The notes under the pieces were generated by a model that was given only the letters and a program-made list of their open reading frames with translations, had not been told where the DNA came from and ran no database searches. Made by a program: the position numbers and the translations under genes. This document shows positions 51,471-64,000 of a stretch of 64,000 nucleotides of DNA, in pieces. This stretch comes from Umbelopsis ramanniana AG (lineage: Eukaryota > Mucoromycota > Umbelopsidomycetes > Umbelopsidales > Umbelopsidaceae), in the NCBI RefSeq assembly GCF_025399195.1, contig NW_026252154.1, forward strand, positions 1 to 64,000. The letters run 5' to 3'. The first letter of the stretch is position 1; each line of letters begins with the position of its first letter.

Positions 51471-53237
51471 CTATGTTTCAGCAGTCTGGTTACCGTTATG
51501 AACAAAATAACCAGTGAGCCACTGGATAAATGTGTTATCTAAGTAGGAATTTTTGCGGTTTGGTTCTTCCCTTGGTGCTTCTTCCTTCGGTGCCTCATAA
51601 CCGATAGGCTTTCCATTAATCGCTATCGAGTGCTCATAAATTTCGATAGCGGCAGGTAGATGTTCTCGCATATAGTCCACTCGCTCTGCGCTGGGAGGAT
51701 GTGTTGACCCAAACCATGAGCTTAGAAGCCGTTCAACAAACTCTTTGACGGACAGGTTGAGGTCGTCATAGGCTCCTTGGCGTTGCTGTTGAGTCACTTC
51801 CGCCACTGATTGTTTTATCTCATCAGAGTTGAACTCGATTTTCTCCTTTGCAACTTGCCCAGCAATTGCCGAATCTGAATCACTCTGTTTATCTAACTCG
51901 GCCATCTGACATAACGACCAGTTACTATCAGTGTGATTCAATAAATGTATAAACGACAAAATAAACGAACCTTAGCCCAAACTGTCAATGCTGTTCTAGG
52001 ATCATACCCTGCTTTAGCCATCAACATTAAGCCAACCAAGTCCGCCTAAAATCAGGTGATTAATGCACAATTTCCATGGCCTTAGTCAAGCCGAATTCCT
52101 TCTGAATCTCACCTCTTTCTCAAGTCCTCTATTATAGGTTGTTTCTGTTTCCATGGTGATAAAGCCTGATATCCATTCATTCAACTTTTGATTGACATAA
52201 CTATAGCAGAAGTGAGTAGACAGCTCCCAGTATGACAGTCTATAGAGAACAGATACTTACGGTCCTAGACTTTCAGTAACAGTCCATAGGAGTCCTCTAC
52301 TTATATCTCCAAGCATTAGCATAAAGCTGGCAATGCCGTGGGTCTCAACAAAGTGCCGCTGGATCGAATGCGCTATTTCATGTGACATGATTACCGCCAT
52401 CATATCAGTGTCGAAACCAAGATAAGAAATCATCAAATCGTATACCAAAATCTTATTTCCAGCACACATAGCATTGAGAGTTGAACTGTCGCATATGATA
52501 TTAACGTCATAGCTCTTGATTTTCGGATCCTGTGGATCATATTCTCGGACAGGATCCCTGATATCATCAACTGAAACTCGAGCAATATTATCAGCGATGT
52601 TCTGAAGCCACTGTACATATTCGTTTTCCTTGGGAGCTATCAATCCTGATTGCGATCCAAGAAGCTGATCCACTTCCAAAGTGACCACTTCCATTTCTTC
52701 TTCTTCACTAAGGTATACAAGACGCAGTCGGTCGGTGTTTGGAGCCTGCTCACATCAGAATTAGAAGATTGTAGCTTGTCTAGCCCTACTCAATTCTACT
52801 CAACTTACCTGATCCAGCCCCACAGTAAGTAAGAGAGCAATACCAATAAGGGGTACGCTAGCGAACACCTTGGTACTGAATTTGTATCGTCGAAAGATAG
52901 AGTGTGGTAGCAATGTGAGTGAGGTCTTGGACGAAAGAGACACAAAACTGACTAATTTTCCAGACTTCAGTAAGGCTAGTATAGCTGCTGGTATTGGGAT
53001 AATTGGAACATTCCGTGGGCTTGTTGTATGGAAGTTTCTATAGTTTACAGTTGAGATTCGAGCTGATTTATTTGTGTTCCTGAGTGGGGTTGAAAGATGG
53101 AGAGAAAAGGGTCGATAAGCGGGATGGTAAGATAACGTTCTTATTGGAAACGTTCGTAGTGAGTTGCATGACTTGATAGCACTGGCAAATGATGTTGTCT
53201 TAAGCATAAGATTACTGATTTCTTGTACTATAAGCAA
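51471..53237 (-). CDS. OMA1: Mitochondrial inner-membrane metalloprotease Oma1
   Basis: M48-family zinc protease of mitochondrial quality control (in yeast it processes Cox1 and Oxa1; in animals OPA1). Five exons join. The N terminus is basic and Ser/Thr-rich with FHTTSPRNVP, a likely presequence, followed by a hydrophobic segment FASVPLIGIALLLTVGL. The zinc site HEIAHSIQRH lies in exon 2, and the third ligand is in EKEADLVGLMLMAKAGYDP, created by splicing. The downstream STHPPSAERV block is also conserved. A C-terminal Glu/Lys-rich tail ends GNQTAET. ATG 53237 was taken as the start; a second Met 11 codons on would also give a presequence. It is divergent from SCC2 with 164 bases between. 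Confidence 0.93.
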
Positions 53238-53401
53238 TGCGGCAGTGTCGGCTTTTTTTTTTTTCTCTTTCTGAAGCAGCTCAGCAACCTTGGGAACAAC
53301 CCGGGAAAGGATAAAAACTGATACCGATCCGAAATTTTGGGCAATTTCACAGTTCGCGTTGAAAACTTTCGCTTTTCTGGTGACCGCGACGTGTCGTCCT
53401 C
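53238..53401. promoter_or_regulatory. Short divergent promoter between OMA1 and SCC2
   Basis: One hundred and sixty-four bases shared by two divergent genes. It includes a T tract near 53253-53264 and no clear TATA box, typical of housekeeping promoters. Confidence 0.45.
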
Positions 53402-56400
53402 ATGCCTACTCGATCAAGTAATGCTCACGATCCAGCCACGAATGTGTTGGAAAAAATACGCAAAGCTTTACAACACACAGCATTGTCAACCGTTATAGCG
53501 CCGTCATATGGTAATTGCAACGCATCGCTAACATTCTCTCTAATGATCTTACTAACCTTTGTCTTTTTGTACCACAGCAACTAGTTGCATTCCGCCTTTA
53601 ACCATTGAGAGAGAAGAAGCTGAAAAACAATTTGATACCAAGAAATATGACGAAATAAAGTCATTTCTCTTCAATGGATACCATGGGTCGACGCAATTGA
53701 GTAGTAGCCAACACCGACTACTAGAGCTTCGATCAAAGATTGAGGGAAAGGAGATATCAGCGTTGTACGTTCGTGCCATTTAAATTGGATGGAAGTTCTG
53801 CATAACTCTCTTATAACTTCTTATTTAGCTTGCAGCAAACCGATGTTATGTCATCGAAAAAGCAGAAAACGTCTAGTTCGTCTCAAAGGAAGAATCTCTT
53901 TGCTGATCGAAACCTGGATGTCACAGAAGCTGAAGATGGAAGTGACAACGTCATCGAAATCAAACAACCTAATGGATTCAAAAAATTAATTCACTCTGAT
54001 CTTCAGATGGAGGAGCGGTCATACGATGATATTAATGCAGCTGGGCCGTCAGAAGCTGACGTAGAAATGGCTGATATTGATGCCGAAGATCAAGAAGAAC
54101 CAGCCAAACTTATAGACGATGTGCCGGATCCTTGCCCATCGCCTTCTGCCATTGTCTCTAATAGGCCTGATGACACCCCTACCTTTTCAAAAGAATTAGA
54201 CGAAGATATCAGTGCACAAGACGACTCAAAAATGGACTGCGTAATGATATCAGAAGAATGTGTTCATACACAGGAAATACCCAATGATGACACCAACACT
54301 GCTGCAACTCCAGTAGACAAAGACATGTCTTCTTTGAACAATAACAATGAGTTTATCTCCATCAATGCAAAAGAAACACTACATAGTGAGAAGAACTTGT
54401 CATTGGAGGACCATACCAGCCAACAACAGAAGAATGAAGTCAGCGAAGCGAAGTCGTTGGTCGCCCTTGAGACCGAAGAGGCGGATCCAACTCAGCCACC
54501 TGCCGGCTCGCATTATAAACCTATATCTCCTCCGGCCAGCAGCGTTCCAGCTGAGAATTCATTCACAACTCATGAGATTGTCGAAGTAGATACCATCGCT
54601 AATACGCTGAACGAGGACTCGACAGAAACAATGAAAGATAGTTTTCCAAAGGCTCCAACCACAATGGCCATGATGGACGAGAGCAATAATGAAGGTTTGG
54701 AAGAAAGCCATACTGATCATACTACTTCAAATGAGGTAGATCAGATTATCATATCTGAGCATGATGTGATAACCTGGAAGGATCAAGGACAAGGTATTAT
54801 ACCCATTTGATATGATACACATGCATGCAAGGGCTTCTTACTTATTGCTTCTGGTACACAGATGCCTTGAACTATCTGAACGACTTCATAAGCTTCCTTC
54901 AGAGGAAAGAAAACGAGCTAATGCAAGATTTACATCCTGACATTGCAATCTCTCTGAGTGATACAAATTCATCATTTGGAGATATCGCGTACTTCATACG
55001 CGAAGGCGACCAACTTTTGCTCTCGGTCGCCGCTACTAGAAAAATTTCCACACTAGTTCGAAGAGCAAATAAGCACAACCAGCTACCAAATGTCGAAGGC
55101 GAGGATTTAGGGTGGATACTAAAGAAACTCGAGAAGAATGTTCGTATCGGCTGGACGTCTTTACAAGCAGAAAATCATTCCAGCCAGGAACAAGTTCATT
55201 ATAGACATATGGACGACTTGGACATTCCTAGCTTGGAGCACGCCATCAACTGCACCTTGTCTGTCTTTAGTATACTGACGTCAACCAAACTGGACAAGAA
55301 GGTAAGGAATAATACTTGATCTCGGATATCATCTTACAACACATAAAAAACCGCTCATACTTACATTGTCTACAGCTATATGCCGAAGAAGTTATTACAT
55401 CATGTTTAGTTTTGACCAAGGCATTACTTACGGACATAGTTTCCCCTGCTTATGATAGCTGGAATAATGTCGATAACGATTTTGGTAAGTGAATACTCGG
55501 AATGTTATTTTTATAAGCCATAGAACCAACACTACGTTTCAGCTGGGACAGCTTCCAATGAACATTGCGAGTCTCATGATCATCACCGCCAAATGGTCGC
55601 AAAGTTTTCATTGCATTTGTCCGCAATATATCGCCAAATTTATCGCTTTATACAGCAAGAGGACCTGTCTGAGGATATGATTATTACCATCAGCTATATA
55701 AGCATACCCCCCTTCTTTTTTGACACGGAGAGCACGATTGAAAGTAGGATGTCGCTGTTGCAGGCGGAAACCGAGGACAACTTCATAGATGCCATCAAAG
55801 TTAGTGCAATGGATGTTCTGCACTCCGTCTTTAGCAAATACCCTAGGCACCGGAACTGGATTCTCGATGAAATTTTGGCTAATATCATTCATGTTTCGAC
55901 CGATGGAGAGTTTAAAAATCGATACCGTACAGCGAGCGGAAAATCCATACATGCTATCAGTGCGCTTTTGTTACAGACTGTTCAATGCTGTACCGACACT
56001 GACCGATCCAATGAAAGAAGCTGGACGCAAAAATGGGAACTAAAGCACCAAAAGAGTAACGACAAATCAGCTAAACTGGAGGAGTCCTTCATAAACAAGG
56101 TATGCCACATCATAAGCTGCAACTACCTAAGAATTGGAGTACTGATCCCTAGCTTGGTTTTAGGTTCTCGCAACCAGCACATCAGGAATCGAAGCGTGCA
56201 TACATATCTGCCACACACTATTACAACAATTATTGGACAAGTAAGTATAAAATGTAACTAGCCCTGCCAAACGTTCATCCATTTATTCATCATCACAACA
56301 GGAGCGTGAAAAAACCGTCTGAAGATCAGTCATCGGTGGAATACAGAAAGATTTTGGATATGATCATTATGGACTCCCTAAAAGTATTAGATGAACCGGA

Positions 56401-59400
56401 GTGGCCAGCAGCGGAAGCAATTGCTCGAGTGTTTTCGACGATTTTGGTACGTTACTTACTTAATAAGCTACATTTTTCGCAGTTTCCATTTCTGATATTG
56501 ATTCCATTAGATTAATTATATTGATGCTGGGACGAAGGATGTTCAGAAGAGGAACATTGCGCTTGAGTACTTAGGAGTACTAGCAGGACATGTTTACAGT
56601 CATGCAACTGCCGAAGACGACGTTTACGAGCACTTTCCAACAAATCGCTCTGAGACCGACTTTCCTTTACTAGACGATGAGGTAAGCTAACTTTTAAATG
56701 AATAGAAAGCCCTTGACGATTGCTAATGCATTTCATAGATCAATACCAGCCACATTAAGCCAGATCGAAGTTTGGAAATTGCCCAGTATCATAAGATGAT
56801 CATTGACTACTTGGAAAGTCGCGTTGAAACTGATACTATCTCTACGGTTAGTGTTCATATTTGGTCATTTATGTAGATGCTTCTGTGCCCTATTTCATAA
56901 CGTACCAACTAATCATAACATACACCAGATGGCTATCCATTATTACTTTTGTCAGTGGGGATATGCTTTCGCCTCTTTGTGGAAAAAAATGAACAAAAAG
57001 TTGGACGAGAATGATGCAGATCATTCCCAAGGACGAGGAGAAACACAGAGTATGGTCTACCAACATACGAAGTTCATATGGGACCTATTGCTTGAAGAAA
57101 GGCGGACAGGAACTGTACTGGAGAAGAGGTATATAAAGAAATATCTGGAAATTGTAGGTATTTGACAATCTGAAGCTAACGGTGTTCTGAAAGTTTGCAC
57201 GACATACAAGACATAAAGGCTGCCGTGAACACCTTATTGTTGGAGAGACCACTGTATCAAAGCTATCAAGCGATGCTGTCGCGGATTTTCTCATCGCTTG
57301 ACATTGAATCAGTGTCAAGTAGAGCAGTAGCTTTACGTGCGCTGATTAATCTGTCATCAAAAAATGTTTCATTCATGGAAAAGGTATGTCTATAGAAATG
57401 TATACAAAGAAGCGTGTTGGAAATTCACAAAGGGCCCCCACAGCAACAAGTGAAAATGGCCATTATTAGGAGAATGCAGGACATATCTCCGTCAGTTCGT
57501 GATGCTGCAATACAACTAGCCGGAAACTACCTTGCATCACACCCTGAAGGAACTCAGAAGTATCTAACTGCTATCAGTGAACGAATAATGGTAATTTCTG
57601 GTTGTATTTTCGTCTTGGTCGGCTTAGGTGAATGCTAACAAAATTATTAGGATACAAGTATCAGTGTGCGTAAACGCGTAATGCGTATTCTGAAGAATGT
57701 TTATGTCAATACCAGCGATGTGATGATCTGGGTAGACATAGGAACTAGGATTATAGAGCGAGTGGCAGACGAAATAACAGCCGTTCGAGATACGGCAGTG
57801 AAGATCTCCATGGAAACAGTATTCCGGCCATGGGCTTCTTCTTACACGCGCCACCATAAAAACGGATATGCTGAATTCGAATACCTTCCACCAGATTTCA
57901 AGCAAGAGATTATTCAAAGATGCAATATTTTGTTGCAAATATTTTCCAGTCTGGATAAAGTGGGCTGCAGTTCCAGTGTTGAAACACTTCTTCTCTTGGT
58001 AAGTAGCTATAGAGTAACGTACTGAAATGGCTAAAACTAACACTTACCTCGGTAGATAATCGAAAACTTGGACGACAAAAATCGTGTAAATATCAACAAC
58101 ATGTTCAAGCTCATCATCGACTGCCTATTTTCAGAACTGCTTCTACTAGAGGATGCAGGTGACAATACATCCATAACCAACTGCATCGGCCTCATTCACT
58201 CGTTCGCCAGATCATCTCCACATCTCTTTACTCAAACCCTCATGACCATGTTAGAACCTTACCTGAAATCTAGTGAGACTAGCGACCACAGAGCATTATA
58301 TCACGCAATCAAAATCTACGATACCGTCCTTCCTGCTATGAAACGACCAGATCCAATGTTCCTGGCCGACTCAGAACTTACCCTGACAAAGCTTTTGATC
58401 GGTTGCCCTGCTATGGTGAGTTCAATTACCCTAGACGTTGTTTCGCTATACCTTATGTCGTTACTAACTGAACAACACCTTGTTTGGTGACCCAGGTTTT
58501 GACAGCCGCTGTATCATGTCTGTCTACAATAGCTCACAAGCTGACCAAAAATTATGACAAGTTAGCAAGCATTATGTACAACTGTTTAGGTAAGCATCAA
58601 CAATGGATTGAGTTTACCCGCCTGCGGCCACTGAGTATGTCTTTTATTAGGAAAACTCCGTCAAGACAAGAACAGTGTTATACAACTTCAGCCAATTACG
58701 GCGTCAACTCGCCTAATTCGTTTGTGCTTAATAGCTGGACTAATATGTCAGCACTGTAATTTTGATGCAAATGAGGCAATGGATAAATCTGGTCGACTGA
58801 AGGAACTGTGCCCGGTAAGTTCAATATCCATATCTAACGCGGCTATCATGTCAGCTAATCTTATCTGTCGTATAGGATGGTGTTGCTTCAGAGACATTCG
58901 AGTTACTCTATTTCTTTGCTGCTAACCGAGTAACGGGAGAGCACATCAACCAGCAAGTTTCCAACCAGATCAAGCTTGCAGCTCTACAGAGCTTAGGTTT
59001 GTCCTTTTCGTATGAGACTTACGTGTGATAATGTAAATTAATCTCACCAATTGATGGTAGGCTACTTGTACATTCAATACCCCAAATACATGGTGACGAA
59101 GAAAAGCACCACGATGATGGATGAAATGTTTGCCAGTCGGTTCCTCGATTACAAATCGCGAGTCATGCGAGTTTTCTTGGACTTCTTAATCGGTGAAGAA
59201 AAGCGCATTATCGATCGTGAAAGAGGTAAATATTGAACGGTCGCAGCTGTTTAACACCACAACTATAACCATTTAAATTATTCTTTGCAGAAACGAACAA
59301 GGAGCGTAAGGGTACGGATATGATTCAGTTGTTAGGAAACGCATCTGAGATGGCTGAATTAAGGTATGTGATATGAATAATCAGCGACACAGCCTTGAAG

Positions 59401-60742
59401 CGCCTTTTCATGACGACCCCTTTTTGTAGTGTTAGCAGCTCCTTGATGCAACGCTATCTCGAGAGAATACTTCAAACCGCTTTGGATCCCAATGTGCTAT
59501 TGCGAAACTTGTCTTTCAAAGTCATCACACGAATAATACAGCAAGGGTTAGCGCACCCTGTGATTGTAAGTAGACATAACTAATGATGAACAGTTGGAAG
59601 TGATTATTGATTTTTTTTTATAGTGCATGCCTACCATAGTCGCTCTGGAAACTTGCCCTGATCAGACAATGCGGGATATTGCCTTTCAGCTTCACTTTCA
59701 GCTGAATCAGAGACACCAGACACTTCTCTACAGCAGAAATGTAGAATGCGTTCGAGCTGCCTATGACTATAACTGTCGGTTATCAGAAATAGCCTCAACT
59801 GTCAACGGTAACCACTTGATTCAAAGTAAGACCGCCGAATATAGTGTACTTTACTCATGATTGGTTCATAGGTCATTTGGGAGAAGAGTTTGATTATGAA
59901 GCTTTACTACAACCTATGTACTCGCAAATAAGAGAGAAGCGCAAGTTCCGAAATGACTTCTTGTTCGGTATCGTAAACCTCTTTGATCTTGAAGCACATC
60001 AAGAGAGTCAGCAAAGCACCGATATATACTTCTATCGCTTTATTGTACAAAATTTAGTCGGCCTGCGATTCAAAATCGTTGAAGAACCTCTCTCAGTGAT
60101 TTACGCTATCAACAAAATTCTCTCCACGACAGCTATGAACCTTATGTCCAGTCTTAACCTAGCAATAGAAGTCGATGGCGAGGACGAACAAAGGGATCTT
60201 CAATCGGAGCGAAGTAAGAGACGTCGGCAGAGGAATGATACGAAGCGACAGCAAAAGGACGGCGATATGGAACTTGATGGGGACCTCTCTATCAAATATT
60301 CGGTAATAATTAGCATGCTACTTCAAGCCAAAAAGGTCCTCAAACAAGTATACAACCTGACCGAAGAGTGAGTAAGATCCATGAGAATCTAGGAGAAAGG
60401 CAAATGAGAATTGACATGTAACTTAGGAAATGCCAACAATACCACCCAGAGGATAACAACAGCTTCAAGGCTAAGGCTGCCGTCAGCCAACCTCCTATAC
60501 CAACTTACAATAACCTACTATTGGAATTTCCGGTGTTTGATACCAACGAGAACGATGAGCGCACAGTGGATACTGCTTGTAAATATTTTTCAAAATTAAT
60601 GATGGATGACACACTTGGCGCCGCTAGCTTAGAATATGACGAAGATCCCATTAGTCCCATACAATCTGATCAGGATGGGCCAGACGATATTTTCAATAAT
60701 TTCAACACCAGGAAATTGACAGGCAAAATTTCATCAAAATGA
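53402..60742 (+). CDS. SCC2: Cohesin loader subunit Scc2/Mis4 (NIPBL)
   Basis: HEAT-repeat ATPase activator that, with Scc4, loads cohesin on chromosomes. More than 20 short exons span 7.3 kb. The N-terminal third after KKQKTSSSSQRKNLFADRNL is acidic and low complexity, as in other Scc2 proteins. The HEAT part contains the family landmarks WILDEILANI, SIHAISALLLQ, EPEWPAAEAI, CQWGYAF, MQDISPSVRDAAIQLAGNYL, SVRKRVMRILKNVY and the C-terminal LLRNLSFKVITRIIQQGL plus DIAFQLHFQLNQRHQTLL. The protein ends FNTRKLTGKISSK. The longest single exon (53830-54810) codes for the disordered N-terminal region. One join, near 56300, is uncertain: the usual acceptor puts the frame out by one base next to an A6 run (56309-56314), whereas a later acceptor keeps it. 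Start ATG 53402 opens a short exon spliced at SY/ATSC. Confidence 0.9.
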
Positions 60743-61890
60743 TAACCCCACTAAATCCAGTCAGAAACAAAATCAATAAAAGCTCAAAACATCATCAGTA
60801 TCGGAAGCTTAGTCGATCGATGTTAATGGTGTTTGCTGCTCTCCAGATTGCAACCACATTAGCTGCCTTGAACCTGGTATTTCATTCAATGTATGCCAAG
60901 GACGGAACAGAATGAAGATGAAATGATTTCAGTAAATTAGCGACGGACAGCACTAAATATTCAAAAATGAAGCGGACTGATGCACTCTCACTGTCACTAG
61001 CAGAAGTTTTCATAGTGGCTTTGCGAAGTATAATTAATCAAAGTTGTTTGGGTGGCCAAACTTTCATTACATGGTGGAACTTGAAACATAAATAAGTTAA
61101 GAATGGGTCACTAAGAGGGTTTTCTAATCATTAAGAAACATAATACTCCACCTGACGCTAAAGGATACATGTTTGACATCGAACAACGTACATCAGCAGA
61201 ATTGCTAGATCACAAAATGGTACACAATTGAAAGCGCGAGTATTATGATCTCCATGAATCTCGACAACAATATCATACATTGAAGCAATACCAGGAGCTG
61301 ACACTATTTATCGCACGAACTATACGATGAAAAATCTTCCCGGTCAAAAGGAATCGTCTCATCGGATGCTAATAATGTATGGGAATGGACAGTAACAAAT
61401 TCTCATAACCACCGTCCACTGAGAAGAGGGAAAGAAACAATGTGGTTTGATTGAATGGTTACTGGCGTATCAATTTTCTCAAGGTTTGGTACATTTCAAA
61501 AATTTGATTACTAGCTATGGAATCCGCTGACTTAATGACACTTCTCTTGCCGTAGTGCAGAAGTATCCGAATATAAACGTATCCTGCTATCAAAAGGTAA
61601 CTGCTTTTAACAGCATAGCAAGGATGGATGAGAGGGTATACAAGTACTCATAATAGTTTAAGCAAGGAAAAGGGAAGAGGTAGCGGCTGAGACATCATTC
61701 CTGACATGGCAAACCCTTGTCATGATACGGACTGGTTCCTTCGACAAACAAAATACAGTGAGGTATAATGGAATCGAAAGCTTCGCTTCACCAGCAATAA
61801 TTTTTGCAATCTTTTCGTTGGCGTAACTTGGCTCTCCTTCCTCTCTTTCCCCTCTCTCGCTCTGTAACTACATTGTTTGCGATCAATACC
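60743..61890. other. Intergenic region between SCC2 and the MFS gene
   Basis: About 1.15 kb without an open frame I can support. It begins with the SCC2 polyadenylation signal and should end with the MFS promoter; a CT-rich stretch just before 61891 suits a leader. No repeats, RNA genes or mobile-element ends were seen. Confidence 0.55.
60775..60780 (+). terminator. SCC2 polyadenylation signal
   Basis: AATAAA 33 bases past the SCC2 stop, the first canonical signal downstream. Confidence 0.5.
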
Positions 61891-63842
61891 ATGGATGAGA
61901 CCATAAATGTCGATAACAAAAATAAACCGACAGACATATTCATTGTAGAGAGCATAAATGAAACCGGTTCAGAACAAAAAGAATCCATCTCAGCGAATAG
62001 TTTATACTATGATCAGAAAGAGGTCCAGAGCGGGTCCCTCGATCAAAGCTCCAATGACGAATATACTATTTCCAAAGTACCATCTATATTCATTTTCCAA
62101 TGTCTTTATGCATTACGCGTTGTTCATCAAACATTTGATTTTCAGTTTCGAAAATGGTTCTATCTATCTATTGTTGCCATGCAAGGATTCCTGGGACCAC
62201 TATCTAGCTCGATATATGTACGTTGCAGCCACAAAATATTAATTTCACCATACAACATTAACAAGATTCGATAGGTACCAGCAGTTCTGGAGGTTCGAAG
62301 TGATTTCAAAACCACTACTACTTTAGTCAATACCACTATCTCACTGTACATACTGGCGTTAGGAATTGCCGTAAGTTTTTGGATAACAAACAGGAGTAAA
62401 GTGGTGTAACTTACGCGTTTCCAGCCACTTGTGTGGGCACCGCTTTCAGAAAGACACGGAAGACGTATAATATACATTGCAGCAACAGTCATTTATGTCG
62501 CGTCGACTATAGGTTGTGCTTTATCTCCGAACATCTCTGTGTTCATCGCACTGCGAATTACTCAATCTGCAGGAGCAAGTGCTGCTCAAGCTGTCGGTGC
62601 AGGGTTAGTGAAGCCTATCCTTAAAAATTGATCCTTAGTGTTTAAGGGTATTCCTCCCTACTCACATATTTTTGATCACAAATGATTTAGGACAATCACT
62701 GACATCTTTTCTGCAAATGAACGAGGAAATGCCATGGGCCTTTTCTTCCTTGGTCCATTGATTGGACCTGTCCTTGGGCCACTCGTAGGCGGTTACATAA
62801 ACCAGTGTAAGTGTGGGTGAATATTATCAGTATCCGGCTCTTTCGATCTTCTAAAATTATCGTTCATGGTTAGATTTTGGATGGAGAATGATATTTTGGG
62901 TCCTGACGGGTATGGGTGGACTTGTGCTCATACTCATCATTCTGTTTCTGCCAGAAACCTCTCTAAAGCATATCAAAGCACGTCAGAAAGATCAAGCCAA
63001 TCCAACAGAAGATACCGTTGGCGCATTGACCTCCGAAACCACCCTAGCAACCCCAGAAAAGTCTAGCTCAGAGACACTGGATCCCTCATATGAAAAGTTC
63101 AGTGTCGGCTTGGTTCGACCTTTGAAGTTCCTAACGAAAACTGTCGTGATCCTATCTTCGTTGCCGTATGCCCTGGCTTTCGGCTTTATGTACTTCATTA
63201 TATCCACCTTACCGCATCAACTGGAGTACAAGTACAATTTCAACACCGGCCAAATCGGCCTAGCTTACCTTGCTAACGGTATCGGAAACGCGATGGGAGC
63301 GGTCTTTGGAGGCCAGTACTCGGATTGGTTTGTTGCCCGACAGATACGAAAATCGTCTGACGGAAGGAAAATTCCAGAAATGCGTATTGGTGCTATGTGG
63401 ATCGGCATTGTAATGATTCCAATTGGTGATCTGATCTATGGTTGGTGCCTTCAAAGCCGTACATCCGTTTGGCTGGTACTGTTCGGATTTTTCATAAGTA
63501 AGACTCAAATCTCCTCCGTATTTCCTCAATATTTACCTTGCGCTGTACATTGACCAATATTGAATTGCAGCTGGTTTGGGAGTTGGAATGGTGCAGACAC
63601 CTAGTAACACATATCTTGTTGATGCGTATCAGAATTACTCGGCATCGGTTGTTAGTGCTTCAAATTTAATGAGATGCACTTGGGCTGCCTGCACCCCTCT
63701 TTTTGCACCCATGTTCATAGCTGCAGTGGGAAATGGTATCGCTCTGACTGTTGTAGCTATAGTAAGTGCACTTAGTGGAATCTGCGTATACGTTGTACAA
63801 GTACATGGAGAAGCTATGAGAGCAAAGGATCGCCGTCTGTAA
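61891..63842 (+). CDS. MFS transporter (DHA1 drug/polyamine H+ antiporter type)
   Basis: Twelve-helix H+ antiporter of the major facilitator superfamily, related to the yeast Tpo1/Flr1-type drug and polyamine exporters; substrate unknown. Exons join from MDETINVDNKN through a charged N-terminal tail to FRKWFYLSIVAM (TM1). Motif A is ERHGRRIIYIAATVIY. The DHA1 antiporter region is LRITQSAGASAAQAVGAGTITD followed by GLFFLGPLIGPVLGPLVGGYIN (motif C). The central loop is polar (SETTLATPEKSSSETLD). The C-terminal half ends VHGEAMRAKDRRL. An in-frame 69-nt intron (62077-62145) interrupts SK/FRKWF, so retaining it would add 23 residues. Start 61891 was chosen; an in-frame ATG at 61804 is also possible. 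Confidence 0.87.
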
Positions 63843-63867
63843 TACCACATCAAATACTCATACTAGA

Positions 63868-63873
63868 AATAAA
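63868..63873 (+). terminator. MFS gene polyadenylation signal
   Basis: AATAAA 26 bases past the MFS stop codon. Confidence 0.5.
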
Positions 63874-63925
63874 ATTCTCTAATAGATTTATTACCATGAT
63901 CATGAAACATGAAATTAATGCTATA

Positions 63926-64000
63926 CTAACATATTCTTTGATATGCTTCTATCGCCTCTGATCCAGATTTGATAGCCTCAAATAGCTTGACCATGGCTAC
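63926..64000 (-). CDS. Possible C-terminal end of a gene continuing past the window
   Basis: A minus-strand frame open to the window edge reads MVKLFEAIKSGSEAIEAYQRIC and stops at 63926. The amphipathic, codon-like content suggests the last exon of a gene outside the window, but 25 codons are too few to identify or confirm it. Confidence 0.3.
   Translation of the reverse strand, partial: VAMVKLFEAIKSGSEAIEAYQRIC

Noticed and set aside
57385-57444. Apparent frame problem in SCC2 after FMEK
   Set aside because: A 60-nt intron from gtatgt to ccccacag joins FMEK to QQVKMAIIRRM in frame, so no break is needed.

Overview
The window is nuclear DNA from a filamentous fungus, most likely an early-diverging lineage such as Mucoromycota. 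This placement is an inference from the gene set, the dense short GT-AG introns (mostly about 50 to 90 nt), the moderate AT content and the compact spacing; no phylogeny was run. I see 18 well-supported protein genes, one candidate small gene and a possible gene fragment at the right edge. There are no rRNA genes, convincing tRNAs, CRISPR arrays or intact transposons. Joining exons by hand at GT-AG sites gives continuous proteins for nearly every gene; the two exceptions are listed as findings.

Left part (1-16 kb): four minus-strand genes in a row. These are the NuA4 scaffold EAF1/VID21, the long-form tRNase Z, a secreted GDSL phospholipase-like enzyme and an NCS2 purine (xanthine/uric acid type) permease. 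A divergent promoter region of about 1 kb follows, then a plus-strand kelch-repeat membrane protein and a minus-strand SIW14-type phosphatase. The phosphatase is head-to-head with the TFIIH helicase gene SSL2/XPB.

Middle (16-41 kb): SSL2, a Gfo/Idh/MocA oxidoreductase, a CLC-3-like chloride/proton exchanger, a four-helix membrane protein of a conserved uncharacterised fungal family, and an ENOSF1-like L-fuconate dehydratase, all on the plus strand. Two large ABCC (MRP-type) transporters follow, tandem on the minus strand and clearly paralogous.

Right part (41-64 kb): a TMEM62-type membrane metallophosphoesterase, a Golgi-type GT32-like glycosyltransferase fused to a LamG-like domain, a small alpha/beta-hydrolase, an inositol polyphosphate multikinase, a gene-poor 2-kb stretch with a candidate two-exon small gene, the mitochondrial protease OMA1, the cohesin loader SCC2/MIS4 (7.3 kb), and an MFS drug/polyamine-type transporter.

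Most genes are unrelated housekeeping functions, and no biosynthetic or defence cluster is evident. The less ordinary items are the glycosyltransferase-LamG fusion, the phosphatase with an altered P-loop, the tandem ABCC pair, the microexon-containing four-helix gene, the cryptic small gene at 49.6-50.0 kb and two places where the reading frame is hard to join near a homopolymer run.
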